A stretch of DNA of 64,000 bases, taken from assembly GCF_001649575.2 (NCBI RefSeq), contig NC_051439.1, positions 11,427,964 through 11,491,963 on the forward strand, given 5' to 3'. This DNA is from Kryptolebias marmoratus (lineage: Eukaryota > Chordata > Actinopteri > Cyprinodontiformes > Rivulidae). A program made the position numbers and the translations under genes. Shown in pieces: positions 1 to 13,300 of this stretch; positions within the stretch are counted from its first letter, which is position 1; every line of letters begins with the position of its first letter. The notes under the pieces were generated by a model, which worked only from the letters and a program-made list of their open reading frames with translations, was not told the DNA's origin and did no database searches.

Positions 1-115
1 GCCTTGGGTGACCCTACTAGGGGCATGAAGCCCCTGACAGCATAGCTCCTAGGATCATTGGGACACTCAAACCCCTCCACCACGATAAGGTGGCAGCCCA
101 GGGAGAGGGTCTAAA
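1..115. repeat. LINE-type 3' tail fragment
   Basis: The stretch about a base change followed by 'CCCCTCCACCACGATAAGG' and a purine-rich end resembles the 3' end of a LINE family that is common in fish genomes. It carries no open frame. The assignment rests on recognising the phrase, not on an alignment, and the element continues off the left edge of the window. Confidence 0.4.
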
Positions 116-456
116 AGTATAAAAATGTAATCTAAATGTATGTGGTCGCTCCTTTTTCCTTCTTCTCTCGGTGAAAACTTCATGGAGTCCGTGTAATCTT
201 TTATATAGGACTAAATCTAACTATAATTTAGCTAAACATTACAGAACCAGTGTTATAACGTTTGTTGACCTGTGCGCTCAGAGGTCAACCCCAGATTCAT
301 GTAACAGACCGACACTTACAGATCATTGGGTTTCATTTCAACTGGAACGCTTCCCGTTTCCAAATCCAGCTTTCCGTTCGTCTCGAAGCATCGTTTCAAA
401 CGAGTTAGAAGGCTTTTTGCAGCACGTCACACCTAGTCAGCCTGTTATTTCTGCAG

Positions 457-2102
457 GACTTCACCATGACGCTGTATTTACGCCACTACTGGAAGGACGA
501 GCGGCTGTCGTTCCCGAGCACCACCAACCAGAGCATGACCTTCGACAGCCGCCTGGTGAAGAAGATCTGGGTGCCCGACATGTTCTTCGTCCACTCCAAG
601 CGCTCGTTCATCCACGACACCACCACGGACAACGTCATGCTGAGAGTCTACCCCGATGGCAACGTCCTCTACAGTCTCCGGTGAGTCCAGCAGCCTGGTT
701 ATAAGATAAGATTGAAAAGGTTATAGCTTTCACAGCAAGCCTGTTTTGTTTTTAATACTCATCCCACCAGTTTTTTGTCTTTGGAACCTTTTAACTATGA
801 AATTATTTTATAAGCAACATAGCATAAAGACACTTGATTAAGAAAAATGTCGTTTTGCAGAGTCACGGTCACTGCTATGTGCAACATGGACCTCAGCCGC
901 TTCCCCCTGGACACCCAGACCTGCTCACTGGAGATTGAGAGCTGTGAGTAAATTTGTCAAACCTTTAACACCAAAACACCTAAAGCTTATAACTTGCTGG
1001 GTCTTCTTCCTTCCCTCCAGGGAGCCAAAAGATCAGTTTCACTGATTCAATCCTGGTTCAAGTCAAAGTCCCTGATTCATCTAATGCAGGGGTGTCCAAT
1101 CCTGGTCCTGGAGGGCCACCATCCTGCATGTTTTACTTGTTCCTCTGCTCCAACACACCTGATTTGAATCAATGGGTGATTAACAGGCTTCTGCAGAACC
1201 TGATGATGTAATTTAACCACTGAATCAGGTGTGTTGGAGCAGGGAAACAAGTAACACATGCAGGATAGTGGCCCTCGAGGACCAGGATTGGAGACCCCTG
1301 ATCTAATGCTTCATCCCTACAGGGGTCATTTTTAACCTTTTTATTTCTGAATTAGAAATTCAGGAAGACAAAAAACTCTTCAAATGGCATCTTATGTCAG
1401 ACCTTTTTGTTTCTGTGGAAATAAACATGTAAGTTAGCCTAATAGTTGGTGCAACGTTGGACACAAAAATGGTGCTTAAAAGACTGTTAACCATAAACAT
1501 TGTCTCCGCTAATAGTGTTTGATAGTATGTCTAATTAGCAAAATATCTCACAAACAGTGGATGGATTTTATTGAGACTTTCAGAAAGTAGTCACTGGATA
1601 GACATCTACAACTGATTAACTTTTAGAGTCAACCCCATTCAAGTCGGCCGCCACAGCTAAGCCACCGTAGCAAACACAAAAATGGCTACAAGTCAGTTAT
1701 ATTTATAGATATCGAGCTAAAGTTTGGTGTAGTAGTAGTTGAGAGTTGTCCAAAACACATACTTCAAGTACTTATATTGCAAAGAAAAGCTTACAATATC
1801 CCATGAGATCACACACAGCATTGTTTTACAAGGTTTGACCCAAATGGCTCTAATTCTGTCCCCTCACATCACAAGATGATCGTAGTTTAAAACTCTAGCG
1901 AGCGATATGCATTCCTCAAAGGAATGCTAGGCCTTTTATTTTGAATGTAACTTTTCCCGAAATACGAGCTAATTTTTTTTAAAATTGATTTACACATAAA
2001 CCTCACAGTGGAGTTCAGGCAGATAAAGGAAAACTGCAATTTCTGTCTAAAATGGAAGAAAAAAAAACAGAGAAAAACTTTGAAAACAAACAACCCCCCC
2101 CC

Positions 2103-2136
<34 letters not shown>

Positions 2137-5100
2137 GCAGAGGCTCAGATGAAAGACAAACACAAAATCAGGCAGCAGAATGGCAGCTAATCACACAAAG
2201 GCGCGAGCGCACAAAAAGAGAGGAAGTGTTTGTTTAATTGGCCTCTCAGAGTCGTGTAAAAGTCTATTTTTATTCTGGTCAGATTTTTGCAAAAAAAGGA
2301 AATTTTGAGAATCGCAAACTTTCAAGTACAGTTTTACATTGACGGTAAGTGGTGAAAATTGCTGGTGTGTTTCTGTAAACTTCTTATGCAACCTTCATGC
2401 TGCTCTTACACACAAAAAAAAACATTAAATTTCCACTTTGGATTCTCTGCGGGAGCTCTTCGTCTTGCACCCCGCTGAGACCGACATGTCAACTTTGAAC
2501 ACCAGATATTTCATAAAATCTCAGATAAGTCATGCTTTTTAAGTTTCAAGGCTCAATCCTGCTTCAAAGGACTTGCGCTGCTCTAATTTGCAACCTTTTT
2601 TTTTTTTGATTTTTCAGTTTGCATTTCCGTCATTATAAATATACAGTGTGTAAAGAACAGTGTGTAAATATTACAGTCACCGGGGACAGCTGCTGGGAGT
2701 TGGGAGTTGAAATCATCAGCGTTTTTTTTCTGTGTTTTGCTCCCACCGTCGCGCAGCTTTGTTTGCACTTAATCTGCCCTGATTCTGTTTGTTATAATTA
2801 CGTTTAATTCTACGTATTTCACTGACAGATGCGTACACAGACGATGACCTGATGCTGTACTGGAAGAAAGGGAATGAGTCGCTCAACACGGACGACAGAA
2901 TATCTCTGTCCCAGTTCCTGATCCAAAAGTTTCACACCACCACAAAGCTGGCTTTTTACAGCAGCACAGGTACCACAGCTCGCCGCGTCCTTCAGCGGCA
3001 CAAAAGAATCTCGTTTCACTTTGTGTTTTCTCACAAAAGGATCAAGCTTTTCATACGGGAAATTGTTATCTCCTGAACGTCACACCAGATACGGCGAACT
3101 GGTGTTTCGTTCCTCGTACTAAAACAAAACGAATCAAACTGTTGCCAGCCACTTGTTCGTCACTGGAAGCCGATGTGATGTTCATGTAACCGCATGTCAC
3201 TTTTTCCTGCAACCTAAAGCACAAAAAGGATTTCGGGTCCCTATCTTCCTCTGCCAGAGTGGCTGGGACAATGCGTCACGGTTCATCAGCATCCAGCGTG
3301 TGACAATGTGCGCATAATGGTGATGTTTCTTCTTCCCAGGCTGGTACAATCGTTTGTACATCCACTTCACCCTGCGGCGCCACATCTTCTTCTTCCTGCT
3401 GCAGACTTATTTCCCCGCTACTCTCATGGTAATGCTGTCCTGGGTGTCCTTCTGGATTGATCGTAGGGCCGTGCCAGCTAGGGTACCGCTAGGTAATTTT
3501 CTTTTTACCTAAAAAATAAGACCTCCACAAAGGAAAAAAAGCACTGCTAAAAGATTATTTTAGATCTTTTTTTTTTTTTACTTTGTTGGCTGTTTTTACT
3601 AATAAAACTCCTAAAATACTCAACATTATGGTTTGGGTCACAACATAAATTGGGGGCTCGTCCGGGATCTGAACCAAAGACAGTTTATATGAATAAACCT
3701 CTGATGCTGAAGCCGGAACGGGACCAGCTTCCCTGTCGGCTGGTTCCAGCACCAATTTGAGATCCCGCTCCCTCCGTGTAAACGAACAGAACACCGCTAT
3801 TGGTAAAAAAAACCACACCTAGTTTTCTTAAGGCTTTTAATACCGTTACACAACATGCACAAAATGTAAACCCATTAAATTTGTAGTGGATGCGGTCCAT
3901 TTTTCTTGGCATCTTCCAACCTGATGCAACATGTGGATGTACAGGCTACCTGCTGTCAGGTTATTATTAATTTATTAAAGTCTGAGCATAAAAGGAATAG
4001 TTGCATTGTACCAGATTCAGCTGCTGGCTTATTTCTATCTGTGGTACATGGGAAATACAAACACAGAGTATAAAGTTAAACAACACCAGTCCCACACTAC
4101 GTCACTAAGAGCTAATTAGATACATTTACTCATCCTTGTTCTGTTTTTTTGCCATCTTGGTAACATCATACGTTTTAAAGCTTCATGTAAATGTCAAAAA
4201 GCTGACTAATGTCCAATCAATAGCACAAACGGCACTGCTGAACGAAAAGCCGAAAAAGTCAAATCATACACAATTTTAGACACTTTTTCAGACCATCAGG
4301 AAACTCGTTGCGTTCCTTAATTGCCCCGAACGAGAAAGCAGATGGCGAAAATCACTTAACTGTTTAAATTGCTTGATAAAGCACTTCGTTCTGCAGACGG
4401 CGCTCTCCTTGAGCCTTTTCTAGCTTCAGCTTTGTGCCGCTTTGTTAAAAAGCACAGTTTATGACTTAACCTTGGTTTCTAATGCAGTGAAAGACGCGAG
4501 TTTTTCTGGTTCGAGGAACATTAAAATCGACTTTGTTCAAGTTTATTTGCAGAGCGCATTTCATAACTGTCAACTTACTGTGCTTTGATACCAACAAAGA
4601 CAAATAAAATGCAACTTTCAAAACATACAACACATAAAATATATTTTTTAAAAACTCAAAAAACAGTAATACTAAGTTTAAGTGCAGTCACTAAACAAAA
4701 ATGTGCTGATTTTGAATTTACTCTCCAAATGACAAGTAGGTCTTTACTCGTTTTAGTAAATGTTATATTCCAGCTTGCATTTTCTAAACCATATATAAAA
4801 TAAAAATAACTCTTCCTGATTGGTCGGTTTTGGTAGCTACCTCTTTGCAAGAGCTTGTTGAAAAAAAAAAAGGAAGCATTTTATTATTTGTGAAGTTTGT
4901 ACAAGCCCCATATGCAAGGAGGTTGTTTAATTAATTGTACATACGATGCTAAAACACTGCATCAGAAACAAAATGAAATAAAAAAAGAGACAGAGTGTGT
5001 GTTCAGTCCAACGTCTGACTCGACTGTAAACACTCGACTGTGGTTGAGGGGGCAAAATAAACTACTTTTCAAGGAAGCTCAGATCTTTTAGAGCTCGCAG

Positions 5101-6684
5101 CAAAATGTCACAAATTTCAGGAAGTCTGTGGTGGAAAGAGCAATTTTGTTTGGAGCCATCTGTCAGAGCAGCAACATCAGAGGCAGCCACTCAAATCTGA
5201 ACGAACTAAGAAAAGGTGCCTCTGCTTTTACTTGGGTCTGGCTTTTTCCAGTTCCTGGAGACGTTTATGGGAACACGGCTGCTGCACAAGCTATGAAAAT
5301 GATCTTCTTTTAAAATAATTTGCAAATATAAAGAGCGTTACTTGCTGTTTTTGTGTGTTTTTTTTTAAGACGGACCTTATGTTTCCCACGCAGAGCAGTT
5401 TGTTTTCTCCCCTTTTAGGCATCACCACAGTGCTGACCATGTCCACCATCATCACCGGGGTCAACGCCTCCATGCCCCGGGTGTCCTACATTAAAGCCGT
5501 GGACATTTACCTCTGGGTCAGCTTCGTCTTCGTCTTCCTGTCCGTGATAGAGTACGCAGCCGTGAACTACCTCTCCACCGTGCAGGAGAGGAAAGAGAGG
5601 AAGCTGCGGGAGCGAGTGAGTGCTCCGCTCTGACTCGGCATATTCGTCTTGTAAACGGGATTTTTTTTTTTTCTTCCAACCAGAGAACAACGAAAACAAA
5701 CTGGTCCCAGTATTTTAAACATAAAGTCTGATGTTTTGAACGTTTCATATCACGAGATCGGGCAATTGGCTAAAACTCCATCGTTTTTCAGCACAAACTG
5801 TCTTCAAACAACTCTTCGCCCTTTAATTTTACATTTATCTACATTAATATTGCACTGACAGGTTTCTCCACGCCTCCTCAAAATGAAAGCTCTCTTTTGG
5901 TTGACTTAAGTTTCCATAATCTGGTGCATTCTTGATGAGACTTGCCTCCTTTAAAAGAAGAAAACTGGAGATATTTTAAGAAAGTTCAATATCATCGGCC
6001 GTGCAAATCAGCCAGTGACCTGATTTTACATCAAATTAAAAATAAAAAATGAGTTAATAATTAATATCCATTGCCAATAAACATAAATATTTTCTAAATT
6101 GGCTCAGCTGAAGCCGCTCTGAGGACCACGGTGAATTATTTCTGGGACTGTAGAGTTGCTATTCTTCCTCTGCCAACTGTTGTGGCATATGGAGCCAAAT
6201 TGCCCACATCCTCGAGGAGCATTTCCAGCATAAACATCTTTTTTTTTTTTTTAATAAATGTCTCATATCAAAAGTATTTTAAATGCTTTCAATGTGCTGA
6301 AAAGAAAAATACATGTATAAAACAAGTGTTTTTGTTTCCTTTTCCTTGTCCTCCGGCCTGACGCGCTGTTTGTCTGTGCAGCTGCCGTGCACGTGTGGCA
6401 TCGGCAACCCCGACGAGATGATGATCGACCCGCAGATCACCGGCTACGGCTCCATGGACGTCAACGCCACGGGGAACTACGGCATGCCCGAGAACGGCGG
6501 CCGCCAGGAGCGAATCCTGGCCCAGGTGGCGCTGAACGACCCGCAGATCACGGGCCAGGTGAAGGCGTCCAGAGGCTACGTTAACATCTGGATCGACACC
6601 CACGCCATAGACAAATACTCCAGGGTGGTCTTTCCCGGCGCGTACATCCTCTTTAACATCATCTACTGGTCCATATACTCATAA
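457..6684 (+). CDS. gabrr1: GABA-A receptor subunit rho-1 (5' partial)
   Basis: Ligand-gated chloride channel subunit of the Cys-loop family (rho, 'GABA-C' type), acting at the plasma membrane of retinal and other neurons. Coding exons: 457-680, 861-943, 2829-2969, 3340-3492, 5419-5615 and 6382-6684; all have GT-AG borders and compatible phases, and the 83, 141 and 153 bp exons are typical of the family. The first visible exon carries the extracellular strand with [14 protein letters not shown]. The next holds the Cys-loop (two Cys 14 positions apart around FPLDTQTC). Exon 3340-3492 has TM1 and the start of TM2 (PARVPLG). Exon 5419-5615 completes TM2 and has TM3. The last exon encodes the cytoplasmic loop and TM4, ending IIYWSIYS. 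The loop reads GMPENG and THAIDKYSR, closer to rho-1 than rho-2. Adjacency to pm20d2 also fits rho-1. The signal peptide and N-terminal exons lie beyond the left edge. Confidence 0.93.
1087..1300. mobile_element. hAT-type MITE with 8-bp target duplication
   Basis: A 214-bp non-autonomous element in a gabrr1 intron. It begins CAGGGGTGTCCAATCC and ends GGATTGGAGACCCCTG. Nearly the first and last 80 bases are inverted copies of each other, so the whole element can fold into one hairpin. It is flanked by a perfect 8-bp duplication, ATCTAATG, at 1079-1086 and 1301-1308. Terminal CAGGGG/CCCCTG and an 8-bp duplication are hallmarks of the hAT superfamily. There is no transposase, so it depends on an autonomous relative. 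Confidence 0.85.
1530..1955 (+). repeat. Interspersed element 'AAGATGGCCGCC' family, copy 1
   Basis: A near full-length copy of a family that recurs in this window at about 11.1, 12.8, 30.8, 32.5, 32.8, 42.1 and 52.3 kb. Landmarks in order: TTAGCAAAATATCTCACAA, ACATCTACAACTGATTAAC, a core like AAGATGGCCGCCACAGCTAA (here AAGTCGGCCGCC), GTAGTAGTTGAGAG, an AAGGTTTGACC block, and a 3' end GCGATATGCATTCC followed by AAAGGAATGC. It sits in a gabrr1 intron and has no coding capacity. Confidence 0.75.
2094..2133. repeat. poly-C plus (CA)n microsatellite
   Basis: A run of about 12 C followed by about 14 CA units within the long gabrr1 intron. Simple sequence only. Confidence 0.95.
3493..5418. other. 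gabrr1 intron, no further gene seen
   Basis: AT-rich intron between the exon ending TM1/start of TM2 and the TM2-TM3 exon. I see no conserved coding segment, only homopolymer runs and scattered short frames without family resemblance. Confidence 0.6.
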
Positions 6685-6787
6685 ACCGGGATGTATTAAA
6701 CGCTGAGAGCAGTGCATGATGGGACGGCTGCTCGGCTCATTAGCTCAGGAGCTGAGAGGATGACTGCGAGCTGCGTTTGCTTTTCAA

Positions 6788-6793
6788 AATAAA
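6788..6793 (+). promoter_or_regulatory. polyadenylation signal, gabrr1 (proximal)
   Basis: AATAAA about 104 bp downstream of the gabrr1 stop codon. Another AATAAA at 7392-7397 could serve a longer transcript. Which one is used cannot be told from sequence. Confidence 0.5.
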
Positions 6794-7140
6794 ACTACTC
6801 ATTAGATGCACGAGCGTCGTCTCCAGATGGGTAACGTTTGCCTTCATGACCCAGCCACTTAAAACGGATGAGTTTCAAACTGAACCAGGACGCTGGTTCC
6901 ACTGCTTTCATCACTCCAACCAGTCTGTGAGCTCCTGTGACCCAACTTCTGACGGACTCCGTGCACGCCGACATGCACAAACTTTAAATGCAGTTCGGTT
7001 CAGGCTTTCGGCAAGAAACGTGAACTGAAGATAGATTTTGTTATTGCTTTCGGTGCACGGACACATCCTCTCCGCACATGAGCTGTACGTGACAATCAGT
7101 GACGAAAAGAGTTTTAGTGATAGGCTGATATTTTGTAAGA

Positions 7141-7148
<8 letters not shown>

Positions 7149-7186
<38 letters not shown>
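7149..7186. repeat. (TA)n microsatellite
   Basis: About 18 TA units preceded by an A-run, in the 3' flank or long 3' UTR of gabrr1. Confidence 0.95.
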
Positions 7187-7189
<3 letters not shown>

Positions 7190-9458
7190 TCAGCAACTTC
7201 GACTCTAGGAAGGCTGAAGAAAATCCAGCTTTCTTGCAGAAACGAACACAAAAGCTCAGTTTTTCAAGAGGCTGACGTGCCTGACTGCTTCAAGGCTGAC
7301 ATTCACTGAACTCTGGGCTGATTTCTTAGCAACTCTTAAAGCAACAGGAATTTTTTTTTTTTCCCCCACCCATTAGTTTTTGTATGCTTTAAATAAAGAA
7401 GTAATTGCATGTTATTCCCGAGCTTTCACTCTGCATGTTGGCAGATTTTGATGCTGAAGGACAAAGCGAGGCCGACTGCGTTCCTCTGTTTCTAGCTTCT
7501 TTGGCTCAGCTGGAGCTTTATGTTTTCATGGGCTCAGTATAAAACTTCAGTGTAGCCATTGTGACGACCCGTTGACTTTGTGTTGACATGGAAAATTGAG
7601 CTGCCAGTGCGACGCATTCTTGGAAAGGCTGACATGTTCAGAAAGATGCGGCGAATTTGAATCAGCTGCTCAAATATGTCACAAAAGTTCAACATGTAAA
7701 CCTAATTTTCTGTTTACGGATTAACACTAAACTACGGGGGAGGAAGGTAGTTTGACAAACCTTGCATGTCAAACCTTGTGTCAAATGTAAATAAAACCAG
7801 AACACAGTGATTTGCAAATCACCTAAACCCACAGTTTGTTCACAGTGGAACATAGTAAATGTGACAAATTAAGAAAATGGGCTTTTTAAGAGGACCATGG
7901 TTCCCCTCTGTGAATCATCTCCTCTTCTTCTAACACCAGTCTGGTCTGTAAACATCAGGAACTGAGGATTGCTGGAGGTTTCGGAGGAAATGTCCCATTC
8001 GACCTGTTGTTAATTAACCCAGTTAGTTATAAAATGCTCCTCCAGCTGTTTCTTCTGTGTGCCACCTACTTTTAAAACCTTTTGTAGTTCCTTTTTTTGA
8101 GTCGTGTTGCTCCCATAAACAGCAAAATATAGTATTTTTTTCCATAATAATGGCACCATGTCTCAGTTTCAACATTTGATCTGTTTACCGTGTTCCATTG
8201 GGAATAAAATATGGGTGTAGGAGAATTGCAAATCACTGCATTAAGTTTTTATTTACAATGTACACAACCACAAAACTTCTTCAGAACTGGGGTTGTACAG
8301 TAAATGAATTTGAACGGACTTTAATAGAAACTAACGGGGTTGTTTAATTACCGCATACATCACCTAATTTTAGTAAATATGAAGTGTGACGAGGAAAAAA
8401 AAAAGGATCTGATTGTGGATTAACCAAATAAAAATGGCTTTAAAATTGTCATTTTTATTATAAATCTAATGGGAAAAACATTTATCTACTATTCTGGTTC
8501 GTAGTGAAGTCACCCCCACCCTCTGGAACAAAGCTGATATCTGACATTATTTTTACTCTTAAAGTTCATTTTTTGCAGCACAATATAACATGTTTAGGTT
8601 CAATTTTCTTGTGAACTCATCAGTGCAATTGTTCTGCTGCCATTCTGAAGCATTTGGGGAAAAAAAAAAAAGTACTGCAGCCTATTAAACTGTAAAATAT
8701 GTGTTTAGAGAATCCCAAGCACCAAATATAGTATTAACTTTTTTTTTTATTTTTATGTTCATGTTCTTATTTCCTCCTCTTTTATTTATTTATTTTTTAT
8801 ACAACCGAAGCTCATCTCCTCTGTTTGGTGTTGTAAGGCTCTGAGGTTCACTGTGATCTGTTAGTTGATAGTTTTATCTTTATTTTAATGTTTAAATTGT
8901 TCAAGAAAGACGCTTCAGTTTCAGTGATGAAACAACCAAACAAATAACATGCGGCGGAGAAATGTTTAATTAATGTTTTGTTTTCTGGAAATGTGAAAAC
9001 GATTTGCTCTGAACGTAGTCGAAGTTCATCACAGCCGATGTGATTTTTTAAAAATTTTTATTTCATTGTTTTTCTTGCATGTGTTCCAAGCAAAAGGAAA
9101 AGCTTTAAAGATGCATGGCTGACTTTATTTGTTAGTTGTTTTTTTTTATCACCTTAATAAAAGCATAAAATGGACAAGTCATTCCCGAGCAGATTTTGTA
9201 ACGTTTGAAAAAAAAAAAAAAAAATGGTGCAGATACTCTGCGATGGAAAATGTTGACCGCGTTTATCGCCTGCAGCCATGACAGGTGGGTGATAAATGTG
9301 TTCACAGACTCAGACCTGATTGTTTCTACCTTTTATTACAGGAAGAAAAACCCACAAAGGTCAAGGAAATAACTTGAAACTGACAAAACGTAATAATGAA
9401 CTTATAATGAAAATCAGCATATGCACTTCTTCTTTGTGTCATTTTCTGCCGTTTCTAT

Positions 9459-9630
9459 TGCTGTATTTTCGATACTAAAAGGCACACTTAAAAGTCTTCA
9501 ATTTTCTCAATAAACAACAGCGTGCTTTATAATCCGTTGCGCTTTATATATGACAAAAGTTCAAAAATGAACCAATCATTGACAATACATCTTATAACCC
9601 AGTGCGCCCTATAGTGTGGAAAAGACGGTA
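9459..9630. mobile_element. Small MITE with TACCGT-type ends
   Basis: A roughly 170-bp element. Its left end, CTGTATTTTCGATACTAAAAG, can be compared with its right end, CTATAGTGTGGAAAAGACGG, which is approximately inverted. The interior repeats variants of 'TTATAATCCGTTGCGC'. This matches a short non-autonomous element type seen widely in fish ('GTGCGCCTTATA' family). No coding capacity. Confidence 0.6.
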
Positions 9631-10369
9631 GTTTATTTAAACATTTATATTAATCATTTGTCTTTCCACACCTCCAAGGTCTTCTCTCTCTGAAACGTTC
9701 CTCGCAAATTAGACCATGCCTTCTGTAGCTCCGTTTACCGCCAACGGCTTTAAACTCTTTGTTCTGATCACAAAAATCAGCGTCGCGCGAGGTCGGCTCC
9801 AACTGTTATCCGTCTTCTACCGGAACAAAGGCGTCGCTTCATCAAAAAGGCAAGAGCTTAAAGAATCGTGATTTTTAAATTGAAAAAAAAAAAGGTTCAG
9901 ATTTCACCGCCGCGCCTGGGAAATGAATTGAAGCTGAAAGCATCCCTCAAGATCTACATCTGCATGCAACTCGGTGTACAAATATCAACGTACGTCTCGT
10001 TTAGGAGTGCATCGAATCAAGTTTTAAAAAATAATTCAAAGCAAAGAACCCCCCCCTGCAGTCAGGGAGCAGCATTAAAATTCATTGCGTGTCACTCTGA
10101 TCACCTGGCGCTTCGAAATCCACTTTGCACTCTCTCTTACCTCTGGTTTTGATCTCCAGGAAGTCTGGAGGGAAATATCTGACACTTTAGGAGATAAAGC
10201 GCTCAGATGTGTTCACCTGCTCGCCGGTCGGAGCACTAAACCTGGTTAGAGTCGTGTTCGGAGAGCCACTGAACAGCTCATAAGATGTCATTAGAAGCAC
10301 GCAAAATGAAAAGGAAACACTGGTTTTAGTTCATGGCCGTCTTATAATTTCGCCTTTGAGTCTCATCTT

Positions 10370-13300
10370 TCAGAGTTTTACTGCCGTTGGCGTCTCCTGT
10401 TGCCGTTTGGCCAGGCTGAAGTCGTCTCTCGCTCGCTGCAGCAGATCGGGGCAGCACACCACGTCCACAGCTGTCATCGCCAGAGCCTTGGCTGTCCTCA
10501 GGGTGTGCAACTGGGCCTCCTCAGCTCCTGGCACCGGGGTGGGGGGGGAGCAGAGCAGTGAAGGAAAAGAAGAAGAAGAAGAAGAAAAAGAGCGCTATAA
10601 ATAGAAACCAACCAGCCGCGTGACTTGGCCAGAGATGACGGCAGAAGTTCAGCCCCGTCGCATTAAAAACTTTGATCGCCAGAACGAGCTCCCGTACCTG
10701 CGGCGTCGGCGTATTCCTCCGTGTGATTCAGCGCGTCCGTGCCAATGTAGAAGAAAGGGTGGATACCAGGCACGACGAATGATATGTTGCCAAAGTCTGT
10801 GGAGCCTGCCAGATAATTAGAAATTCACTCTGGAACCCGATTCTGTGATGATTCAACAAACAGTCTACAAAAACAACAAAATAAAAACGGCCTGGATGGC
10901 AGTGCTGCTGCTACACGTCCACTTCTAAAGGCACGGGTTGCCGTTTTTATTTACCGGAGAAGCTGCCGGGCTGCTCGGGGAACTCGATCCCCAAGGCTTC
11001 TCCGTTACTTCTGTACAGGTTTGCTAACGTCGCATTGGGCAGGATGTTAAAGTAGGTCTGGGTGGGGTAGATTATCTCCACCTGCAACAACCACAGGTAC
11101 AAATAACATGCTGTAAACCTTTTCTTACATTATCTGAAGAATGCATATCGCCTGCCACCTTTTTATGCCAGAGTTTTAGAATAAGATCAACTTCTGCTGA
11201 GAAGGGACGGCATTTTAGCCGTTTTGGTCAAATTTTATAACGCACAATCTCATGCAATTACATCACATCTCAGAAGACGACTCTCAGCTACGACCACACC
11301 AAATTTCAGCTCAGTAGCTGTAAAGCTGACTGAGCTGCAGCCACTTTTGTTTTGGCTAAGGCTGATTAGCTGGGGCGGCCATCTTGAATGGGGTTGACCC
11401 CAAAAGTTAATCAGTTGTAGATGTACATCCAAGGATTACTTTCCGATAGTTTCGGTAAAATCTGTCTGCTGGTTTATGAGATATTTTGCTAACAGACAGG
11501 CAAACGAATTAATACCATCGCCGCTTCAGATTAAGTTGTGGGCGGTCACATTTCTCTGTACTGCATTCGCAGGAATCCTTTGTTCCCGAAGCCCTGGAGG
11601 GATCAGCAACTTACCTGGCAACCGGTTGCCAAAGCAGCCGCCCTGAAGCAAGCCTCGGCTTTGGCCTTCAGGTCATGAAGATCACCGAGCTCCGGGGTCC
11701 GGAGGTAAAACTCGAGCTCGGCGTAGGCAGGGATGATGTTGGGCTTCGTTCCTCCGTGTTTGATGATGCCTGGAATGCAGAGAGCGAAAAAATAAAAACT
11801 ACCTTGTTACAGGCACTTTTCTCCTCTGCTTGTCGTCAGAGACGTGGACGAACGCCGCTGAACGCCGGCGTCCTCACCGTGAAGCCTCCACTCCGGTCTG
11901 AGCTGCTGCCGGAGCACAGAGAGGTTGCTGTAGGCCAGCACGGCGGCGTCCAGAGCGTTCACGCCCTCCCAGGGGTACGCAGACGCGTGGGACGCCTTCC
12001 CGTGATACTTCACCGTCACCCTGCGGTTACATCAGCGCCGCGTTAGGAGCTCGCCCGCGGACTTCAAGGTTTGGGCGCAACTATCGAGGGTCTTCGTTAG
12101 AAAAAGGGGGGAAGAGGATAAAAAAAATGGACGAGCCCTAAACGGAGGAGCTTACTCTGCAACGGTTACGGTGGGCAGGAACGGAGCGTCCTGCTGAGCC
12201 GGGTGAGCCATGAAGACGAGGTCGATGTCGGAGAAGGCGCCTGCCTGGATCAGCTCTATCTTTCCTCCAATGGCCTCCTCCGCGGGGGTTCCCAGAACGC
12301 TAATCTGGAATAAAAACCCGTCCGTCATCTGACATCACATCCAGTTCATACGTGCCAGCGGTGCACTGCGATTCAACAAAGTTAACTTTGTTTGACAAGC
12401 GGCTTAGTCCGGGCTGCAGTGTGCGGCTTGTTTTTTCTATTTTTCTTTTATTTTTATCTCTCTTTTGTTATTTCTGATCAAATGAAACTTAAAACGCTGC
12501 ATCTTTTTTCGCTCTGTTAACTCGGTTACATGTCGGTTAATTTTTAAAAACGGGCATGAAAGCGAACTTCGGCTGCGGCCTCGTCTTTTTCCCTCCCGGT
12601 TAAAGCAACAGCTCAGGTCTTTTGAACTTGGGTTCTGTGAAATCGGTTATAAACAATTAATGTCGCACCCAATGCGTGTTTAAGGGGCCGTCGTAATGGC
12701 TTCGCTTTTCAGATCCAGAGGCTGCAGACCCACAAACCTGTCACTTAATACAGCTTAGAAATTAATATAGTTAAAGTGCATAGACAAAGAAGAGAAAAGC
12801 TGATAAAGCTGACGTAACTAGTTCTGTTCCAGGGAGACGTAGTTATCGCCCACTGCCGAAAAGCAAAGGCGGGTGATAATCTTTTTGCCTGTTTCTGCTA
12901 TCAAAAGATCTCACAAACTGCTAACTTTTGATGAAACTGTCAGTAAATAATCACTGGATGTACATCTACAACTAATTAACCCAATTCAAGATGGCCGCCC
13001 CTAGCCAATTGACCTTCAGGACACAAAAAATGGCTGAAATTAGATGTGGGTAGTAGCTGAGAGTCATTCACAACACATCACTCTGAGCGTGGCATCTTGT
13101 GCGTCAAGGTTTGACCAAAGCAGCTTTAATTTCTCATCATAAAGATGGCCTGAGACGGGAGTGAGAGGCGGCGGGCGATATGCATTCTGACAGGAAAAGG
13201 CAGGCCTTTAAGTCACTTCCGGTGTCTGCCCGGTTACCTTGACTGGGACAGGGAGCTGGGTCTGCTCCTCTAAGGCCGCCTGCAGCCCCAGGGCGGCCGC

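Larger units (their letters stand above)
6800..10369. other. 3' flank between convergent gabrr1 and pm20d2
   Basis: About 3.5 kb of AT-rich sequence with no recognisable coding segment. It may contain long 3' UTRs of both genes. AATAAA-type signals occur on both strands, including TTTATT at 9332-9337 for the minus strand. It holds a TA microsatellite and a small MITE at 9459-9630. Confidence 0.6.

Noticed and set aside
171..704. 177-aa plus-strand frame overlapping the first gabrr1 exon
   Set aside because: It is in a different frame from the receptor coding sequence and crosses both the acceptor at 456 and the donor at 681.
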